A stretch of DNA of 52,663 nucleotides from an uncultured Clostridia bacterium (GTDB lineage: Bacteria > Bacillota > Clostridia > Christensenellales > Borkfalkiaceae): assembly GCA_944368925.1 (NCBI GenBank), contig CALVXG010000017.1:1-52663 (forward strand), written 5' to 3'. This document shows, piece by piece, positions 7,667 to 18,179 of this stretch (the stretch's first letter is position 1; every line of letters begins with the position of its first letter). The position numbers were made by a program, and so were the translations under genes. The notes below the pieces were generated by a model, which saw nothing but the letters and a program-made list of their open reading frames with translations, searched no databases and was not told the DNA's origin.

Positions 7667-8383
7667 ATGGCAACGATACGCAGATTTTTTACCGAACACG
7701 TCGGAAAGGAAGCGATTCTTTCGGGCGACGAATATTCCCATGCGAAGAACGTTTTGCGGCTGAAAGAGGGGGACGAAGTCCTGCTTTTAGACGGCAGCGG
7801 CAAGGAATACGACGCGATCATCAACAAGGTGACCAAGGGCGAAATGCTCTGCACGGTGGTGAGCGAGCGGGTATCCGACAAAGAATGCAAGACAAAAATA
7901 CGCCTTTTGATCGGCGCGCTCAAAGGGGACAAGACGGAACTTGTCGTACAGAAAGCGACCGAACTGGGGGTGGCGGAGATCGCGGTGTTTTCGTCGCGGT
8001 TCTGCTCCGCGTACATGAACGAAAACAAGACGGAGCGGCTGCGCAAAGTCGCGCGCGAGGCGGCAAAACAATGCCTGCGCGCCACCGTTCCCACGGTGGA
8101 ATATTTTGACAAATTCGAGGAAGCGCTGCGTTCGTGCAATTCCTTTGAAAACAAACTCTTTGCGTGCGAATTTGCACATACGTCCGATAAAAATCTGCAC
8201 GAATTGCACGGATCCTGTGCCCTGGTCGTGGGGAGCGAGGGCGGCTTTTCACAGGAAGAATTTGATCTTGCAAAAGAGCTGGGTTTTGCGGGGATTACGC
8301 TGGGCAGGCGCATTTTGCGCGCGGAGACGGCGGCGATCGTCTTTTGCGGTGTGGTCGCGTTCGCGTTGGGAGAACTGGAATGA
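7667..8383 (+). CDS. rsmE: 16S rRNA m3U1498 methyltransferase RsmE
   Basis: RsmE methylates N3 of U1498 in 16S rRNA. The 238-residue product starts MATIRRFF, as the family does, has an N-terminal PUA-like part and a C-terminal SPOUT knot domain with LVVGSEGGFSQEEF and the SAM-pocket segment LGRRILRAETAA. The start at 7667 is chosen from the family N-terminus; the ribosome site (ACGGAAT) is weak. It follows prmA by 23 bp, and its stop overlaps the mtaB start in an ATGA arrangement, implying coupled translation. Confidence 0.95.
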   Translation: MATIRRFFTEHVGKEAILSGDEYSHAKNVLRLKEGDEVLLLDGSGKEYDAIINKVTKGEMLCTVVSERVSDKECKTKIRLLIGALKGDKTELVVQKATELGVAEIAVFSSRFCSAYMNENKTERLRKVAREAAKQCLRATVPTVEYFDKFEEALRSCNSFENKLFACEFAHTSDKNLHELHGSCALVVGSEGGFSQEEFDLAKELGFAGITLGRRILRAETAAIVFCGVVAFALGELE

Positions 8384-9612
8384 AAGCGGTCGTGTTTACG
8401 TTGGGGTGCAAAGTCAATGACTGCGAGAGCGGTTCGCTCATCCGCGGCCTGCAGGAACGCGGTTGGGAAGTCTCCGACGAGCTGGACTTTGCCGACCTGT
8501 ACATTTTAAATACCTGTGCCGTGACGGGCGAAGCGGAAAAAAAGAGCCGCCAGGCGATCGCGCGGGTGCGCGCGGTCAATCCCGACGCCCGCATCATCGT
8601 ATGCGGCTGTGCGGCTGAAAAAACCCCCGAAATTTTTGCAAAAAAACAGAACGTGCAGCTGGTAACGGGTGCGCGGCAAAAGAGCAAAATTCTTTCCCTT
8701 CTGGACGGGGCGGGCGTCGCTTTGGATGAAGAGGACAAAGTGTATGACGAAATGCCTGCGCCCGTGTCTTTGAAGACGCGTGCGTTCGTAAAAATCCAGG
8801 ACGGGTGCAACAATTTCTGTTCGTACTGCATCATACCGTACCTGCGCGGCAGGAGCCGTTCGCGCACGGTGGAGAGCGCGGCGCGGGAGATTTTGGAAAA
8901 CCCTGCGGAAGAAGTGGTGATCACGGGCATCGATATTTCCTCGTTCAAAGACGGAAACCGCGGCCTTGCCGATCTTCTGCTTGCCGTAAAGAATGCAAAC
9001 AGCCGTATTCGGTTGGGTTCTTTGGAAGTGGGGGTGATCACGCCGCGGCTTTTGGAAGCGGCAAAGCAGGTGCGCGATTTTGCGCCGCATTTTCACTTGT
9101 CGTTGCAGAGCGGTTCGGACGCGGTCTTAAAGAAGATGAACCGCCATTACACGGGCGAAGAATATTGCCGCAGGGTAGAGCTGATCCGCTCTTATTTCCC
9201 GGACGCCGCCGTCACGACGGATATCATCAGCGGCTTTCCGACGGAAACGGAAGAAAATTTTTCGGAGACGCTCGCGCTTGCGCGGCGCGTCGGTTTTTCG
9301 CAGATCCATTGCTTTTCGTACAGCCGCCGCACGGGCACGGTGGCTGCGAAATTGCCCGAACTTCCCGCGCAGGTACGCAAGCGCCGCCTGCACGAACTTT
9401 TGGAGCTTTCGCACGAATTGCGGCATACGTATGAGCAAAAATTTGTCGGAAAGGTGCTCGAACTCGTGCCCGAAGAGGTCAAGGACGGCTATACGGTGGG
9501 CTATTCCGAAAACTATATCCGCCTGTACGTCAAAGGCACGGCGGAAAAGAAGGTGCGCGTGACGGCCCGCGAAGCGTATGCGGACGGTCTGCTTGCCGAG
9601 ATCATACAATGA
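8380..9612 (+). CDS. mtaB: tRNA t6A37 methylthiotransferase MtaB
   Basis: MtaB adds a methylthio group to t6A at position 37 of tRNAs, using two iron-sulfur clusters and SAM. The 410-residue protein has the N-terminal UPF0004 cysteines (C10, C46, C75/C77), the radical-SAM triad CxxxCxxC at 143, 147, 150 (DGCNNFCSYC) followed by IIPYLRGRSRS, and a C-terminal TRAM-like part. TLGCKVN at the start and DITSF-like DISSF in the core place it with MtaB rather than MiaB or RimO. It starts inside the rsmE stop codon (ATGA). Confidence 0.94.
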   Translation: MKAVVFTLGCKVNDCESGSLIRGLQERGWEVSDELDFADLYILNTCAVTGEAEKKSRQAIARVRAVNPDARIIVCGCAAEKTPEIFAKKQNVQLVTGARQKSKILSLLDGAGVALDEEDKVYDEMPAPVSLKTRAFVKIQDGCNNFCSYCIIPYLRGRSRSRTVESAAREILENPAEEVVITGIDISSFKDGNRGLADLLLAVKNANSRIRLGSLEVGVITPRLLEAAKQVRDFAPHFHLSLQSGSDAVLKKMNRHYTGEEYCRRVELIRSYFPDAAVTTDIISGFPTETEENFSETLALARRVGFSQIHCFSYSRRTGTVAAKLPELPAQVRKRRLHELLELSHELRHTYEQKFVGKVLELVPEEVKDGYTVGYSENYIRLYVKGTAEKKVRVTAREAYADGLLAEIIQ

Positions 9613-9663
9613 TATTTGCGGCGTTTTTACAAACGGCCGTAATAAATAAAAAAGGAGACGGAG

Positions 9664-10005
9664 ATGGAAAATTGTATTTTTTGCAAGATCATTGCGGGAG
9701 AGATCCCTTCGAACAAGGTGTACGAAGACGACGATATGCTCGCTTTCAAGGACATCAATCCGCAGGCGAAAGTGCATGTGCTTGTCGTGCCGAAGTCGCA
9801 TTTTGCCACGCTTGCCGAAATGAATGCGGAGCAGGCGGAACTCGTAAAAAAATGTTTTATCAAAATTCCGGAAATTGCAAAATCTCTCGGACTTTCGAAC
9901 GGTTATCGGCTGATCGTCAACCAGGGCGAAGACGCGGGACAGACGGTGCATCATCTGCACATTCATATTCTCGGCGGCCAGTCCATGGGCGAAAAAATGT
10001 TGTAA
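9664..10005 (+). CDS. HIT family nucleotide-binding protein
   Basis: A 113-residue histidine-triad protein with the active-site motif HLHIHILGG (His97, His99, His101) and the N-terminal CxxC (C4, C7) found in zinc-binding bacterial HIT proteins of the HinT type. These hydrolyse adenosine phosphoramidates; the true substrate in bacteria is not settled. A good AAGGAGACGG site precedes ATG 9664. It lies 51 bp after mtaB and probably ends the prmA transcript. Confidence 0.93.
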   Translation: MENCIFCKIIAGEIPSNKVYEDDDMLAFKDINPQAKVHVLVVPKSHFATLAEMNAEQAELVKKCFIKIPEIAKSLGLSNGYRLIVNQGEDAGQTVHHLHIHILGGQSMGEKML

Positions 10006-10025
10006 TATACAATTTGTAGGGAGGT

Positions 10026-11156
10026 ATGAAAGTGAAAAAAGTTGTAATCGGTTTTATGAGTTTGCTGTCTGTGCTGGCTCTGTCGTTGGGACTTGTTGCC
10101 TGCGGCGGCGACAAGACTGAAGATGGTGAGGGAAAGGGTACTCGCTATTCCATACAGGCGCCGTCGGCTTCCGATATCTATACGGTGGAGAACCTGCCCA
10201 AAGGCGCCTATGAGGGCGACACGGTGACGTTCAAAGTAACGCTTGCGCATCCTGCCGACAGTATTCTCGACAGCGTGCAGGTCATAGGGACTGCTATGGG
10301 CGGCAAGGAAATTGTTCCTGCGTCGGATGGTACCTGTTCGTTCACGATGCCCGCGGAACCCGTGCGCGTGACGGTCGATGCGAGCTACTATCCCGACAAC
10401 GAGACGGATAATTTCCTTTCCTGGAACGAGGGGAATGTTTCTTCTCTGGAAAAATGGCAGGCTGCTTTCGAGGGAGACGAATACTATTCTTTCAGCGACG
10501 ACGTCCTGCTCGCTTCATCGGTTACGAGCCAGCCTTCGCAGTCGTCTGCGAACATGGCGCTGACTTCGCATACGGAAAAGGCATTTTCGCTTAACCAGAG
10601 CGTGATCCCCGGCGAGGCTCTTTCGATCGAAATAGGCTACAGCGACGGAACCCAGGCGAACGCGTTCACGGTGCGTATCGACAGATCGAAAGTGAGCGCG
10701 GGCACCGCAAAAATCGTGCTTATTGTGGAAAACGGCCATAAATTCAGCGACAAAGCGGTTCTTGTCTGCACGGTTACCGTGACCGAACCGGAACCTCTCA
10801 CGAAGCTCGATACGTGGACGGAGACGGTCGTCTTCGACCTGTCCGCGATTTTGCGGGACGAGAACACGGAAGATCTCTATTTCACCTTTGAAGATCTGGA
10901 TTGGGATGAGACGATGTATGCGCAGCATTACCAGACCATTCTGGACGGTGATTACACCGTTTCGGCGGACGGTAAGGTGACGGTTGAACTGAATTATGCG
11001 GTCGGGCACAAGTACAGTGTGACCCTTGCATACAGGATGTCCAATCCGCCTGCAGCTCCTTCTATGACCGTCGGGACGTCGCAGAGCGCTTCGTATACCG
11101 CAGAGGAGCTTACGTTCAGCGCGGAAGGCGGTTCGATCGAATTTATCCTCGGCTGA
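10026..11156 (+). CDS. Predicted surface lipoprotein
   Basis: A 376-residue exported protein. Basic residues followed by a hydrophobic stretch end in a clear lipobox LVAC (Cys about residue 26), with a Gly/Asp/Glu-rich tether after it, so it should be lipid-anchored outside the membrane. The rest looks beta-rich: a first region (about 45-115) with YEGDTVTFKV and SFTMPAEPVRVTV resembles repeat domains of cell-surface proteins, and three similar beta segments follow. No enzyme motif is visible. The site GGAGGT is at 10020-10025. It follows the HIT gene by 20 bp but is closed by its own terminator. Function unknown. Confidence 0.82.
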   Translation: MKVKKVVIGFMSLLSVLALSLGLVACGGDKTEDGEGKGTRYSIQAPSASDIYTVENLPKGAYEGDTVTFKVTLAHPADSILDSVQVIGTAMGGKEIVPASDGTCSFTMPAEPVRVTVDASYYPDNETDNFLSWNEGNVSSLEKWQAAFEGDEYYSFSDDVLLASSVTSQPSQSSANMALTSHTEKAFSLNQSVIPGEALSIEIGYSDGTQANAFTVRIDRSKVSAGTAKIVLIVENGHKFSDKAVLVCTVTVTEPEPLTKLDTWTETVVFDLSAILRDENTEDLYFTFEDLDWDETMYAQHYQTILDGDYTVSADGKVTVELNYAVGHKYSVTLAYRMSNPPAAPSMTVGTSQSASYTAEELTFSAEGGSIEFILG

Positions 11157-11186
11157 GTCTTTGAAAAAGAATTTCGCACAAACGCG

Positions 11187-11226
11187 GTGCGGAAGGAGCA
11201 AACATTGCTCCTTCCGCACTTTTTTC
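11187..11226 (+). terminator. Terminator after the lipoprotein gene
   Basis: A 15-bp perfect stem beginning GTGCGGAAGG (11187-11201 with 11205-11219) has a 3-nt loop and is followed by TTTTTTT. Confidence 0.93.
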
Positions 11227-11407
11227 GTTGCGGCACAAATGCCTGCCGCGCGGCTAATTCTTAGAGGTCGCTCGTTTTGCAAAAGGGCGGGGGAGCTTGC
11301 CCGCCGCGCGGCTTTTGTTTTGACGGTAAGATTTATAGGGGCGGGAGGTGTGCGGGGGCGGGCTTTCGGGCAAGGAAAAATTTTCCGCAGATCGGCGTAA
11401 AAATAAC
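11227..11407. other. Intergenic stretch with a repeated GC palindrome
   Basis: No gene is supportable here. The 10-bp palindrome GCCGCGCGGC occurs twice (11245-11254 and 11303-11312); the second copy sits inside a GC-rich stem region (GGCGGG near 11286 with CCCGCC near 11300) followed by TTTTG. An open frame of 79 codons crosses the terminator and this GC-rich segment and has no ribosome site. Confidence 0.5.
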
Positions 11408-11436
11408 TTGACAATCTTTTTTGTTTCCTATAAAAT
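11408..11436 (+). promoter_or_regulatory. rpsU promoter
   Basis: TTGACA (11408-11413) and TAAAAT (11431-11436) are 17 bp apart, followed 45 bp later by the rpsU start. Confidence 0.8.
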
Positions 11437-11480
11437 ATAAACGTTGAGTAAGTGCGTAAGGCGAAGGAGGGTTGAAAGGA

Positions 11481-11660
11481 ATGTCTACGATCAGAGTCGG
11501 AGAAAACGAGTCGATTGACAGCGCGCTGCGCCGTTTCAAGAGAAAGTGCTCGCGTGACGGTATCATCGGTGATCTGCGCCGCAAAGAGCATTATGAAAAG
11601 CCTTCCGTCCGTAAAAAGAAGAAGTCGGAAGCTGCTCGCAAAAGAAGCATTAAAAACTAA
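11481..11660 (+). CDS. rpsU: 30S ribosomal protein S21
   Basis: A 59-residue small-subunit protein, normal length for S21, with the family core [20 protein letters not shown] and a very basic C-terminus ([12 protein letters not shown]). S21 sits near the anti-Shine-Dalgarno end of 16S rRNA. ATG 11481 is preceded by GAAGGAGG (11463-11470), spacing 10; a TTG nine bases earlier is a poorer start. It has its own promoter and terminator, so it is a single-gene unit. Confidence 0.96.
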   Translation: MSTIRVGENESIDSALRRFKRKCSRDGIIGDLRRKEHYEKPSVRKKKKSEAARKRSIKN

Positions 11661-11666
11661 TCACAA

Positions 11667-11700
11667 AAGCCTGTTATTTTCGGATAACAGGTTTTTTGTT
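11667..11700 (+). terminator. Terminator after rpsU
   Basis: The 8-bp stem CCTGTTAT (11671-11678) / ATAACAGG (11685-11692) is followed by TTTTTTGTTT. A-residues on the left pair with the T-run. Confidence 0.88.
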
Positions 11701-11732
11701 TGTGCGAAAATTGTCGAAAGGGGGAGAATGGG

Positions 11733-12131
11733 ATGTCGAATCAGAAGAGTTTCCGCGGGATTGCGCGCGAGGCGAAGGCGCGTTTGAAGAGCGGTTTTTG
11801 GGAAAACGCCAAGGATAATTTCACGGACGAAATCGAGCGCGCCCGCGAAAACGGGATGAGCGAAAGCCGTGCCTGCCGTTATTTTGCGGGGAAGGTGACC
11901 TGTTCGATCCGCGGGGGCGACGATGATCTGTTTTATGAAAAGGTGCGCAGGATGCTGATGACGGACGGCGAAGTTTCGGATGCTTTGGCGCGGCTTACCG
12001 ACCGCGCGGTGTACGATACGCTTTCCTACGAGGACAAGCAGCGCTACACCTTGAATCTTTCCGAAAGGTATCTGAAGGCGCTGGAGCGTTTCCGCAGGGA
12101 ATGCGAATTCGAAGGCAAGCCGCGGCGCTGA
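11733..12131 (+). CDS. Hypothetical cytosolic protein, 132 residues
   Basis: I do not recognise this family. The protein is highly charged and looks all-helical, without signal or membrane segments. Notable stretches are FRGIAREAKARLKSGFWENA near the start and a C-terminal helix YLKALERFRRECEFEGKP. The start ATG 11733 follows AAAGGGGGAG (11717-11726). An ATG at 11728 is in another frame. Codon use resembles the neighbours and the spacing is tight behind the rpsU terminator, so it appears to be a real resident gene. It is possibly expressed by readthrough from rpsU. Confidence 0.7.
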   Translation: MSNQKSFRGIAREAKARLKSGFWENAKDNFTDEIERARENGMSESRACRYFAGKVTCSIRGGDDDLFYEKVRRMLMTDGEVSDALARLTDRAVYDTLSYEDKQRYTLNLSERYLKALERFRRECEFEGKPRR

Positions 12132-12180
12132 GCCCGAAAATTTTAAAGCGAAAAAATGATCCGCACATGGGCGCCGCAGA

Positions 12181-12209
12181 TTGCCTGACGGCGCGTTTTG
12201 TGGTATAAT
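12181..12209 (+). promoter_or_regulatory. pcrA promoter
   Basis: TTGCCT (12181-12186), a 17-bp spacer and TATAAT (12204-12209), 73 bp before the pcrA start. Confidence 0.75.
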
Positions 12210-12281
12210 GAAAGGACGAGGTAAGCCCGATGTTATGGGCGGTGTTTGTGAGAAGAAGGGAAGGAGAGCGAAAGGGTCACG

Positions 12282-14600
12282 ATGGATGAAATTTTGCAGA
12301 AACTGAACGAAGAGCAGATAAAGCCTGTCATGGATACGGAGGGCGCGGTGCTGGTGCTGGCGGGAGCGGGCAGCGGGAAGACGCGCGTTCTGACGTCGAG
12401 GATCGCGTATCTGGTGGAGAACATGGGGGCGCATCCGTCGTCTATATTGGCGATCACGTTCACGAACAAGGCGGCGAACGAGATGAAGGAGCGTCTTTCG
12501 GCGATGATCGACGGGGCGCAGAGCATGTGGATCTGTACGATACACAGCATGTGCGTGCGGATTCTGCGGTTGTTTGCGGATCGCCTCGGTTATAACAAAA
12601 ATTTCTCCATTTACAGTGAAACGGAGCGCACGGCGGTGATCAAGCGTGCGTTTGCGGAGAGCGGGCTGGAAGACGAAAAACTTCTCAAAAACATTAAATT
12701 TCACATAGCGAACGCCAAGATGCTGGGGCAGGAGCCGGAAGAATATGCGCGCGACAATGCAGATCTGAAAGGGATCCGCGAGATCACGGCGGTGTATGCG
12801 GCCTATTGCGATCATCTGAAAAAGAACAACGCTTTGGATTTTGACGATCTTTTAACGCAGACGCTTCGGCTTTTGGAGACGGACAAGGACGCGCTGGAAT
12901 ATCTTTCGGGGAAATTCCGTTACATTCACGTGGACGAGTTCCAGGATACGAACCGCGTGCAGTACGAGATCATCCGTCTGTTGGCGACGGTGCACAGGAA
13001 TTTGTTTGCGGTCGGCGACGACGACCAAAGCATATACGGCTGGCGTGGCGCGAAGATCGAGAACATTCTCAACTTTGAAAAAGATTTCAAGGGTGCGAAG
13101 GTATACAAGTTGGAGCGGAATTACCGTTCCACGAAAAATATTTTGAAGCTTGCGAACGCGGTCATCAGGAACAACGGCCGCCGCAAGGACAAGGTGCTTT
13201 GGACGAGCAACCAGGAGGGGGTACCCGCGCAGTATTACCAGGCGGAGACGGAAAACGACGAAGCGCTGTATGTGGCGCGCACGATCTCGCAGCTGATGAA
13301 TACTTGTGACTACAAGTTTTCGGATTTTGCCGTGCTGATGCGCATCAACGCCCTTTCGCGCGCATACGAGCAGGAATTCACCAAATACAACGTGCCGTTC
13401 AAGGTGTTCGGGGGTTTCAGGTTCTACGAACGTAAAGAAATCAAGGACCTTTTGGCGTATTTGCGGGTGATCAACAACCCGTTTGACAGCGAGGCGGTCA
13501 CGAGGATCGTGAACGTGCCCAAGCGCGGGATCGGCGCAAAGACGGTGGAAACGCTGCAGCAATACGCGAACGATACCGAGCTTTCGGTATACGATGCGGT
13601 GCTGGACGTAGATTCGCTCCCTCTGAACGCGGGGAGCAAGCAGAAAGTGCGCGCGTTCGGCGCGCTTTTGAAAGAGCTTGTCATCAAGGGTGCGACCATG
13701 AGCGCGGACGAGCTGATCCGCGACGTCATCAATGATTCGGGCATACTTTCCATGTATGCGGACGATTCGGACGAGAGCATCAACAAGAAGGCGAACATCG
13801 ACGAATTCGTAAACTCGGTGGACGAATTCTGCAAGATGAACAAGAACGCGACGCTGTCCGATTTTCTTAACCAGGTGACGCTGAGTTCGGATACGGACGA
13901 CATGGACGAAACCGATTATGTGACGGTGGCGACCATTCATTCGGTGAAGGGGCTGGAATTCAAGACGGTGTTCGTGGTGGGGATGGAAGAGAATATATTC
14001 CCCGTTTCGCGTGCGGCGTACGACGACAACGAGCTGGAAGAGGAGCGCCGTCTGATGTACGTGGCGATCACGCGGGCGGAAGAGCGTTTGTATTTTACGC
14101 GTTCGCGCAGCCGTTATCTGTACGGAGAGCGGAGCATGACGCTCCCCTCGCGGTTCATGCAGGAGCTTTCCTCGGTGATGGAAGTGGAATCGCCGCGCTC
14201 CTCCTATTCCGACTACACGAGGCGGACGGCCGCGCCTTCGTCTTCCTATGCGGGGTACGGAGCGCGCCGCAGTTTTTCGCGGCAGGCGCGTTCCGACGAG
14301 GACGAATTCGGGTATCGGAGCGATCTTCCTGGCGAGTCTTCGCCGACTTCGTATTCCTCTTTTTCGGCGTCGGCGAATTACCGCCGTGCGCAGCAAAACG
14401 CAGTACCGTCCCCCGCAAAATCGGGACAAAAAGATTATGCGGCGTTCAAGACGGGGGTGCGGATACGGCATCCGAAATTCGGGGAAGGGGTCATTATTTC
14501 CACGCGCGGGGAAGGACCTGCGAAGATCGCAAATGTGAGTTTCCCGGGACTGGGGATCAAGTCGCTTTCGGTGCAGATCGCCCCGATCACGATCGTATAA
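12282..14600 (+). CDS. pcrA: ATP-dependent DNA helicase PcrA (UvrD family)
   Basis: PcrA is the 3'-5' SF1A helicase of Gram-positive bacteria for nucleotide-excision repair, plasmid replication and displacing RecA. The 772-residue product has all motifs: Walker A AGAGSGKT (27-34), DEFQDTN (motif II), GDDDQSIYGWRGA (motif III), ATIHSVKGLEF (motif V) and VAITRAEERLY (motif VI). A Ser/Tyr/Arg-rich linker (about 640-710) leads to the C-terminal tudor-like domain (VRIRHPKFGEGVI) that binds RNA polymerase in PcrA. It is followed 57 bp later by ligA, the usual Firmicute pcrA-ligA pairing. Confidence 0.96.
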   Translation: MDEILQKLNEEQIKPVMDTEGAVLVLAGAGSGKTRVLTSRIAYLVENMGAHPSSILAITFTNKAANEMKERLSAMIDGAQSMWICTIHSMCVRILRLFADRLGYNKNFSIYSETERTAVIKRAFAESGLEDEKLLKNIKFHIANAKMLGQEPEEYARDNADLKGIREITAVYAAYCDHLKKNNALDFDDLLTQTLRLLETDKDALEYLSGKFRYIHVDEFQDTNRVQYEIIRLLATVHRNLFAVGDDDQSIYGWRGAKIENILNFEKDFKGAKVYKLERNYRSTKNILKLANAVIRNNGRRKDKVLWTSNQEGVPAQYYQAETENDEALYVARTISQLMNTCDYKFSDFAVLMRINALSRAYEQEFTKYNVPFKVFGGFRFYERKEIKDLLAYLRVINNPFDSEAVTRIVNVPKRGIGAKTVETLQQYANDTELSVYDAVLDVDSLPLNAGSKQKVRAFGALLKELVIKGATMSADELIRDVINDSGILSMYADDSDESINKKANIDEFVNSVDEFCKMNKNATLSDFLNQVTLSSDTDDMDETDYVTVATIHSVKGLEFKTVFVVGMEENIFPVSRAAYDDNELEEERRLMYVAITRAEERLYFTRSRSRYLYGERSMTLPSRFMQELSSVMEVESPRSSYSDYTRRTAAPSSSYAGYGARRSFSRQARSDEDEFGYRSDLPGESSPTSYSSFSASANYRRAQQNAVPSPAKSGQKDYAAFKTGVRIRHPKFGEGVIISTRGEGPAKIANVSFPGLGIKSLSVQIAPITIV

Positions 14601-16601
<2,001 letters not shown>

Positions 16602-16611
16602 AATAAAAAGG

Positions 16612-16653
16612 AACGCAAAGAAACGGTAAAACCGCTTGTCAATTCTTTGCGTT
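16612..16653. repeat. Inverted repeat between ligA and yicC
   Basis: AACGCAAAGAA (16612-16622) is exactly complementary to TTCTTTGCGTT (16643-16653), with a small inner CGGT/ACCG hairpin. The right arm runs between the -35 and -10 boxes of the yicC promoter, and the loop contains the -35. No T-run follows. It may be a protein operator or a weak ligA terminator. Confidence 0.5.
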
Positions 16654-16664
16654 TCTGTTATAAT
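16636..16664 (+). promoter_or_regulatory. yicC promoter
   Basis: TTGTCA (16636-16641) and a perfect TATAAT (16659-16664), 17 bp apart. The leader to yicC is about 120 nt and has no convincing gene. Confidence 0.82.
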
Positions 16665-16788
16665 AGGGGAAGATAAAAATCGGGGCATTCTGTGGTTTTG
16701 CGAGAGGAGCCGAAGAGGCGGTCGCAAGGGAATGCCTGCGGCATTGAAAAATTTGCGGACGGGCGTCGTGCCCGACGGGGGGCAAGTT

Positions 16789-17664
16789 ATGTTCAGCATG
16801 ACCGGGTACGGAAAAGGGGAATACAAGCAGGGCGGCATCGAGCTGACCGTGGAGATCAAGACGGTGAACAACCGTTATCTGGACGTATCCGTGAAATGCC
16901 CGAAGATCTTCAATGCGTACGAGGAGGCGGTGCGGGCGCTGGTGCGTGAAAAGCTGACGCGCGGGCATGCCGATCTCTTTATCAATTACGTGGACAAACG
17001 CGACAAGACAAAGGAGCTTTACGTCGACGCGGCGGCTGCGAAGAGTTATTACGATGCGGCGGTGCGTATCAAGGCGATGTTTCCCGACCTTGCGGACGAT
17101 TTCACGGTGACGGCGCTTTTGAAAAGTCCGGACGTAGTGCGTCAGGAAGATGTGTCGGGTGCGGATGAAGAGCTGCTTTCCGCATTGCGGTCGGCTCTGA
17201 CGGCGGCTCTTGACAATCTGAACGCAATGCGCCAAAAGGAAGGCGAAAAACTCGCCGCGGATATGCTTTCGCGCATGAACGAGATCGAACGTCTGGTTGG
17301 TGTGGTGAAAGAGCGTGCGCCGCAGGTGGCGGAGAATTACCGCACAAAGCTGACGGAGCGGATCACGGAAGTGCTTTCGGGCGTAAATTACGATGAGACA
17401 CGGCTCTTGACGGAAGTTGCTGTTTTCGTGGATAAATCCAACATTGACGAAGAATTGACGCGCCTTGCTTCGCACATATCGCAATTCCGTTCCATCTGCA
17501 AGGAAGAGCGCGTGGGCAGAAAACTGGATTTTCTGGTGCAGGAATTCAATCGTGAATCGAATACGATCTGTTCCAAGAGCAACGATCTTGCGGTGACGAA
17601 TGCGGGACTTGCACTGAAAAATGAGATCGAAAAGATCCGTGAACAGGTACAAAACGTCGAGTAA
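16789..17664 (+). CDS. yicC: YicC family endoribonuclease-like protein
   Basis: A 291-residue member of the YicC/YloC family, which has been shown to act as an endoribonuclease in Escherichia coli. It opens with the hallmark FSMTGYGKGE, has IKTVNNRYLDVSVKCP near the N-terminus and ends with the conserved DUF1732 block ISQFRSICKEE, VGRKLDFLVQEFNRESNTICSK... and the family terminal helix. ATG 16789 follows ACGGGGGG; the frame is open 51 codons further upstream but that part is not family-like. It starts the yicC-to-recG chromosomal block. The usual next genes remA and gmk are not here. Confidence 0.93.
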   Translation: MFSMTGYGKGEYKQGGIELTVEIKTVNNRYLDVSVKCPKIFNAYEEAVRALVREKLTRGHADLFINYVDKRDKTKELYVDAAAAKSYYDAAVRIKAMFPDLADDFTVTALLKSPDVVRQEDVSGADEELLSALRSALTAALDNLNAMRQKEGEKLAADMLSRMNEIERLVGVVKERAPQVAENYRTKLTERITEVLSGVNYDETRLLTEVAVFVDKSNIDEELTRLASHISQFRSICKEERVGRKLDFLVQEFNRESNTICSKSNDLAVTNAGLALKNEIEKIREQVQNVE

Positions 17665-17717
17665 AAAATATAAAGACGCGAATTACATAAAAAACTTTGT
17701 TTTCAGAGGTAGAAGAT

Positions 17718-17939
17718 ATGATCAACGAACCGGTAGTGGACAGATTGGTAGAAAAACTCGGCACGCCCGAACATCCTGCATCGCGCTATGCTTTGTGTGT
17801 AGTGGTGGCAAAACGTGCGCGCCAGATCATTGACCAGGAGCAGAGCCAGGGCATTCATGAACTGCCCGGCGGAGTAAAAGAGATCGCGCTTGCCTGCCAG
17901 GAAATCGTTTCGGGCAAGCTGGCTATGACCAAAGACTGA
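17718..17939 (+). CDS. rpoZ: RNA polymerase omega subunit
   Basis: A 73-residue omega subunit, which helps assemble RNA polymerase around beta-prime. The family features are the N-terminal MINEPVVDRLVEK and the core SRYALCVVVAKRARQI. The start at 17718 follows AGAGGT; an upstream ATG 21 bases earlier in frame is less likely. In most Firmicutes gmk precedes it and coaBC follows; both are missing here. The rpoZ gene lies directly after yicC and is ended by a terminator. Confidence 0.92.
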   Translation: MINEPVVDRLVEKLGTPEHPASRYALCVVVAKRARQIIDQEQSQGIHELPGGVKEIALACQEIVSGKLAMTKD

Positions 17940-17970
17940 TCGAAAGCGTCCCTTAAAGGGGAACGGCTTA

Positions 17971-18010
17971 CAGGATTTGCTCCGAAGTATTCGGGGCATT
18001 CTGTTTTTTT
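17971..18010 (+). terminator. Terminator after rpoZ
   Basis: Outer stem CAGGA/TTCTG and inner GCTCCGAA/TTCGGGGC (one G-T pair) enclose a 3-nt loop and are followed by TTTTTTT at 18003. Confidence 0.82.
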
Positions 18011-18179
18011 GGGAGAAAGTGCGCGGTAACGTATTTCGGCAAGGCTTATGCATCGGTTTTTAACAGAAAAGGAAGCAGCCTTGCGGGAATGGAACTTGCG
18101 AATATACGGAAAAAGACAGGCCTTTAACGTATAAAATCGGAGAATGGCTGTTGGCAAAGAAGGACGGAAGGTACGGCGG

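Noticed and set aside
11161-11400. 79-codon plus-strand frame after the lipoprotein
   Set aside because: Runs through a terminator hairpin, has no ribosome site and low-complexity product.
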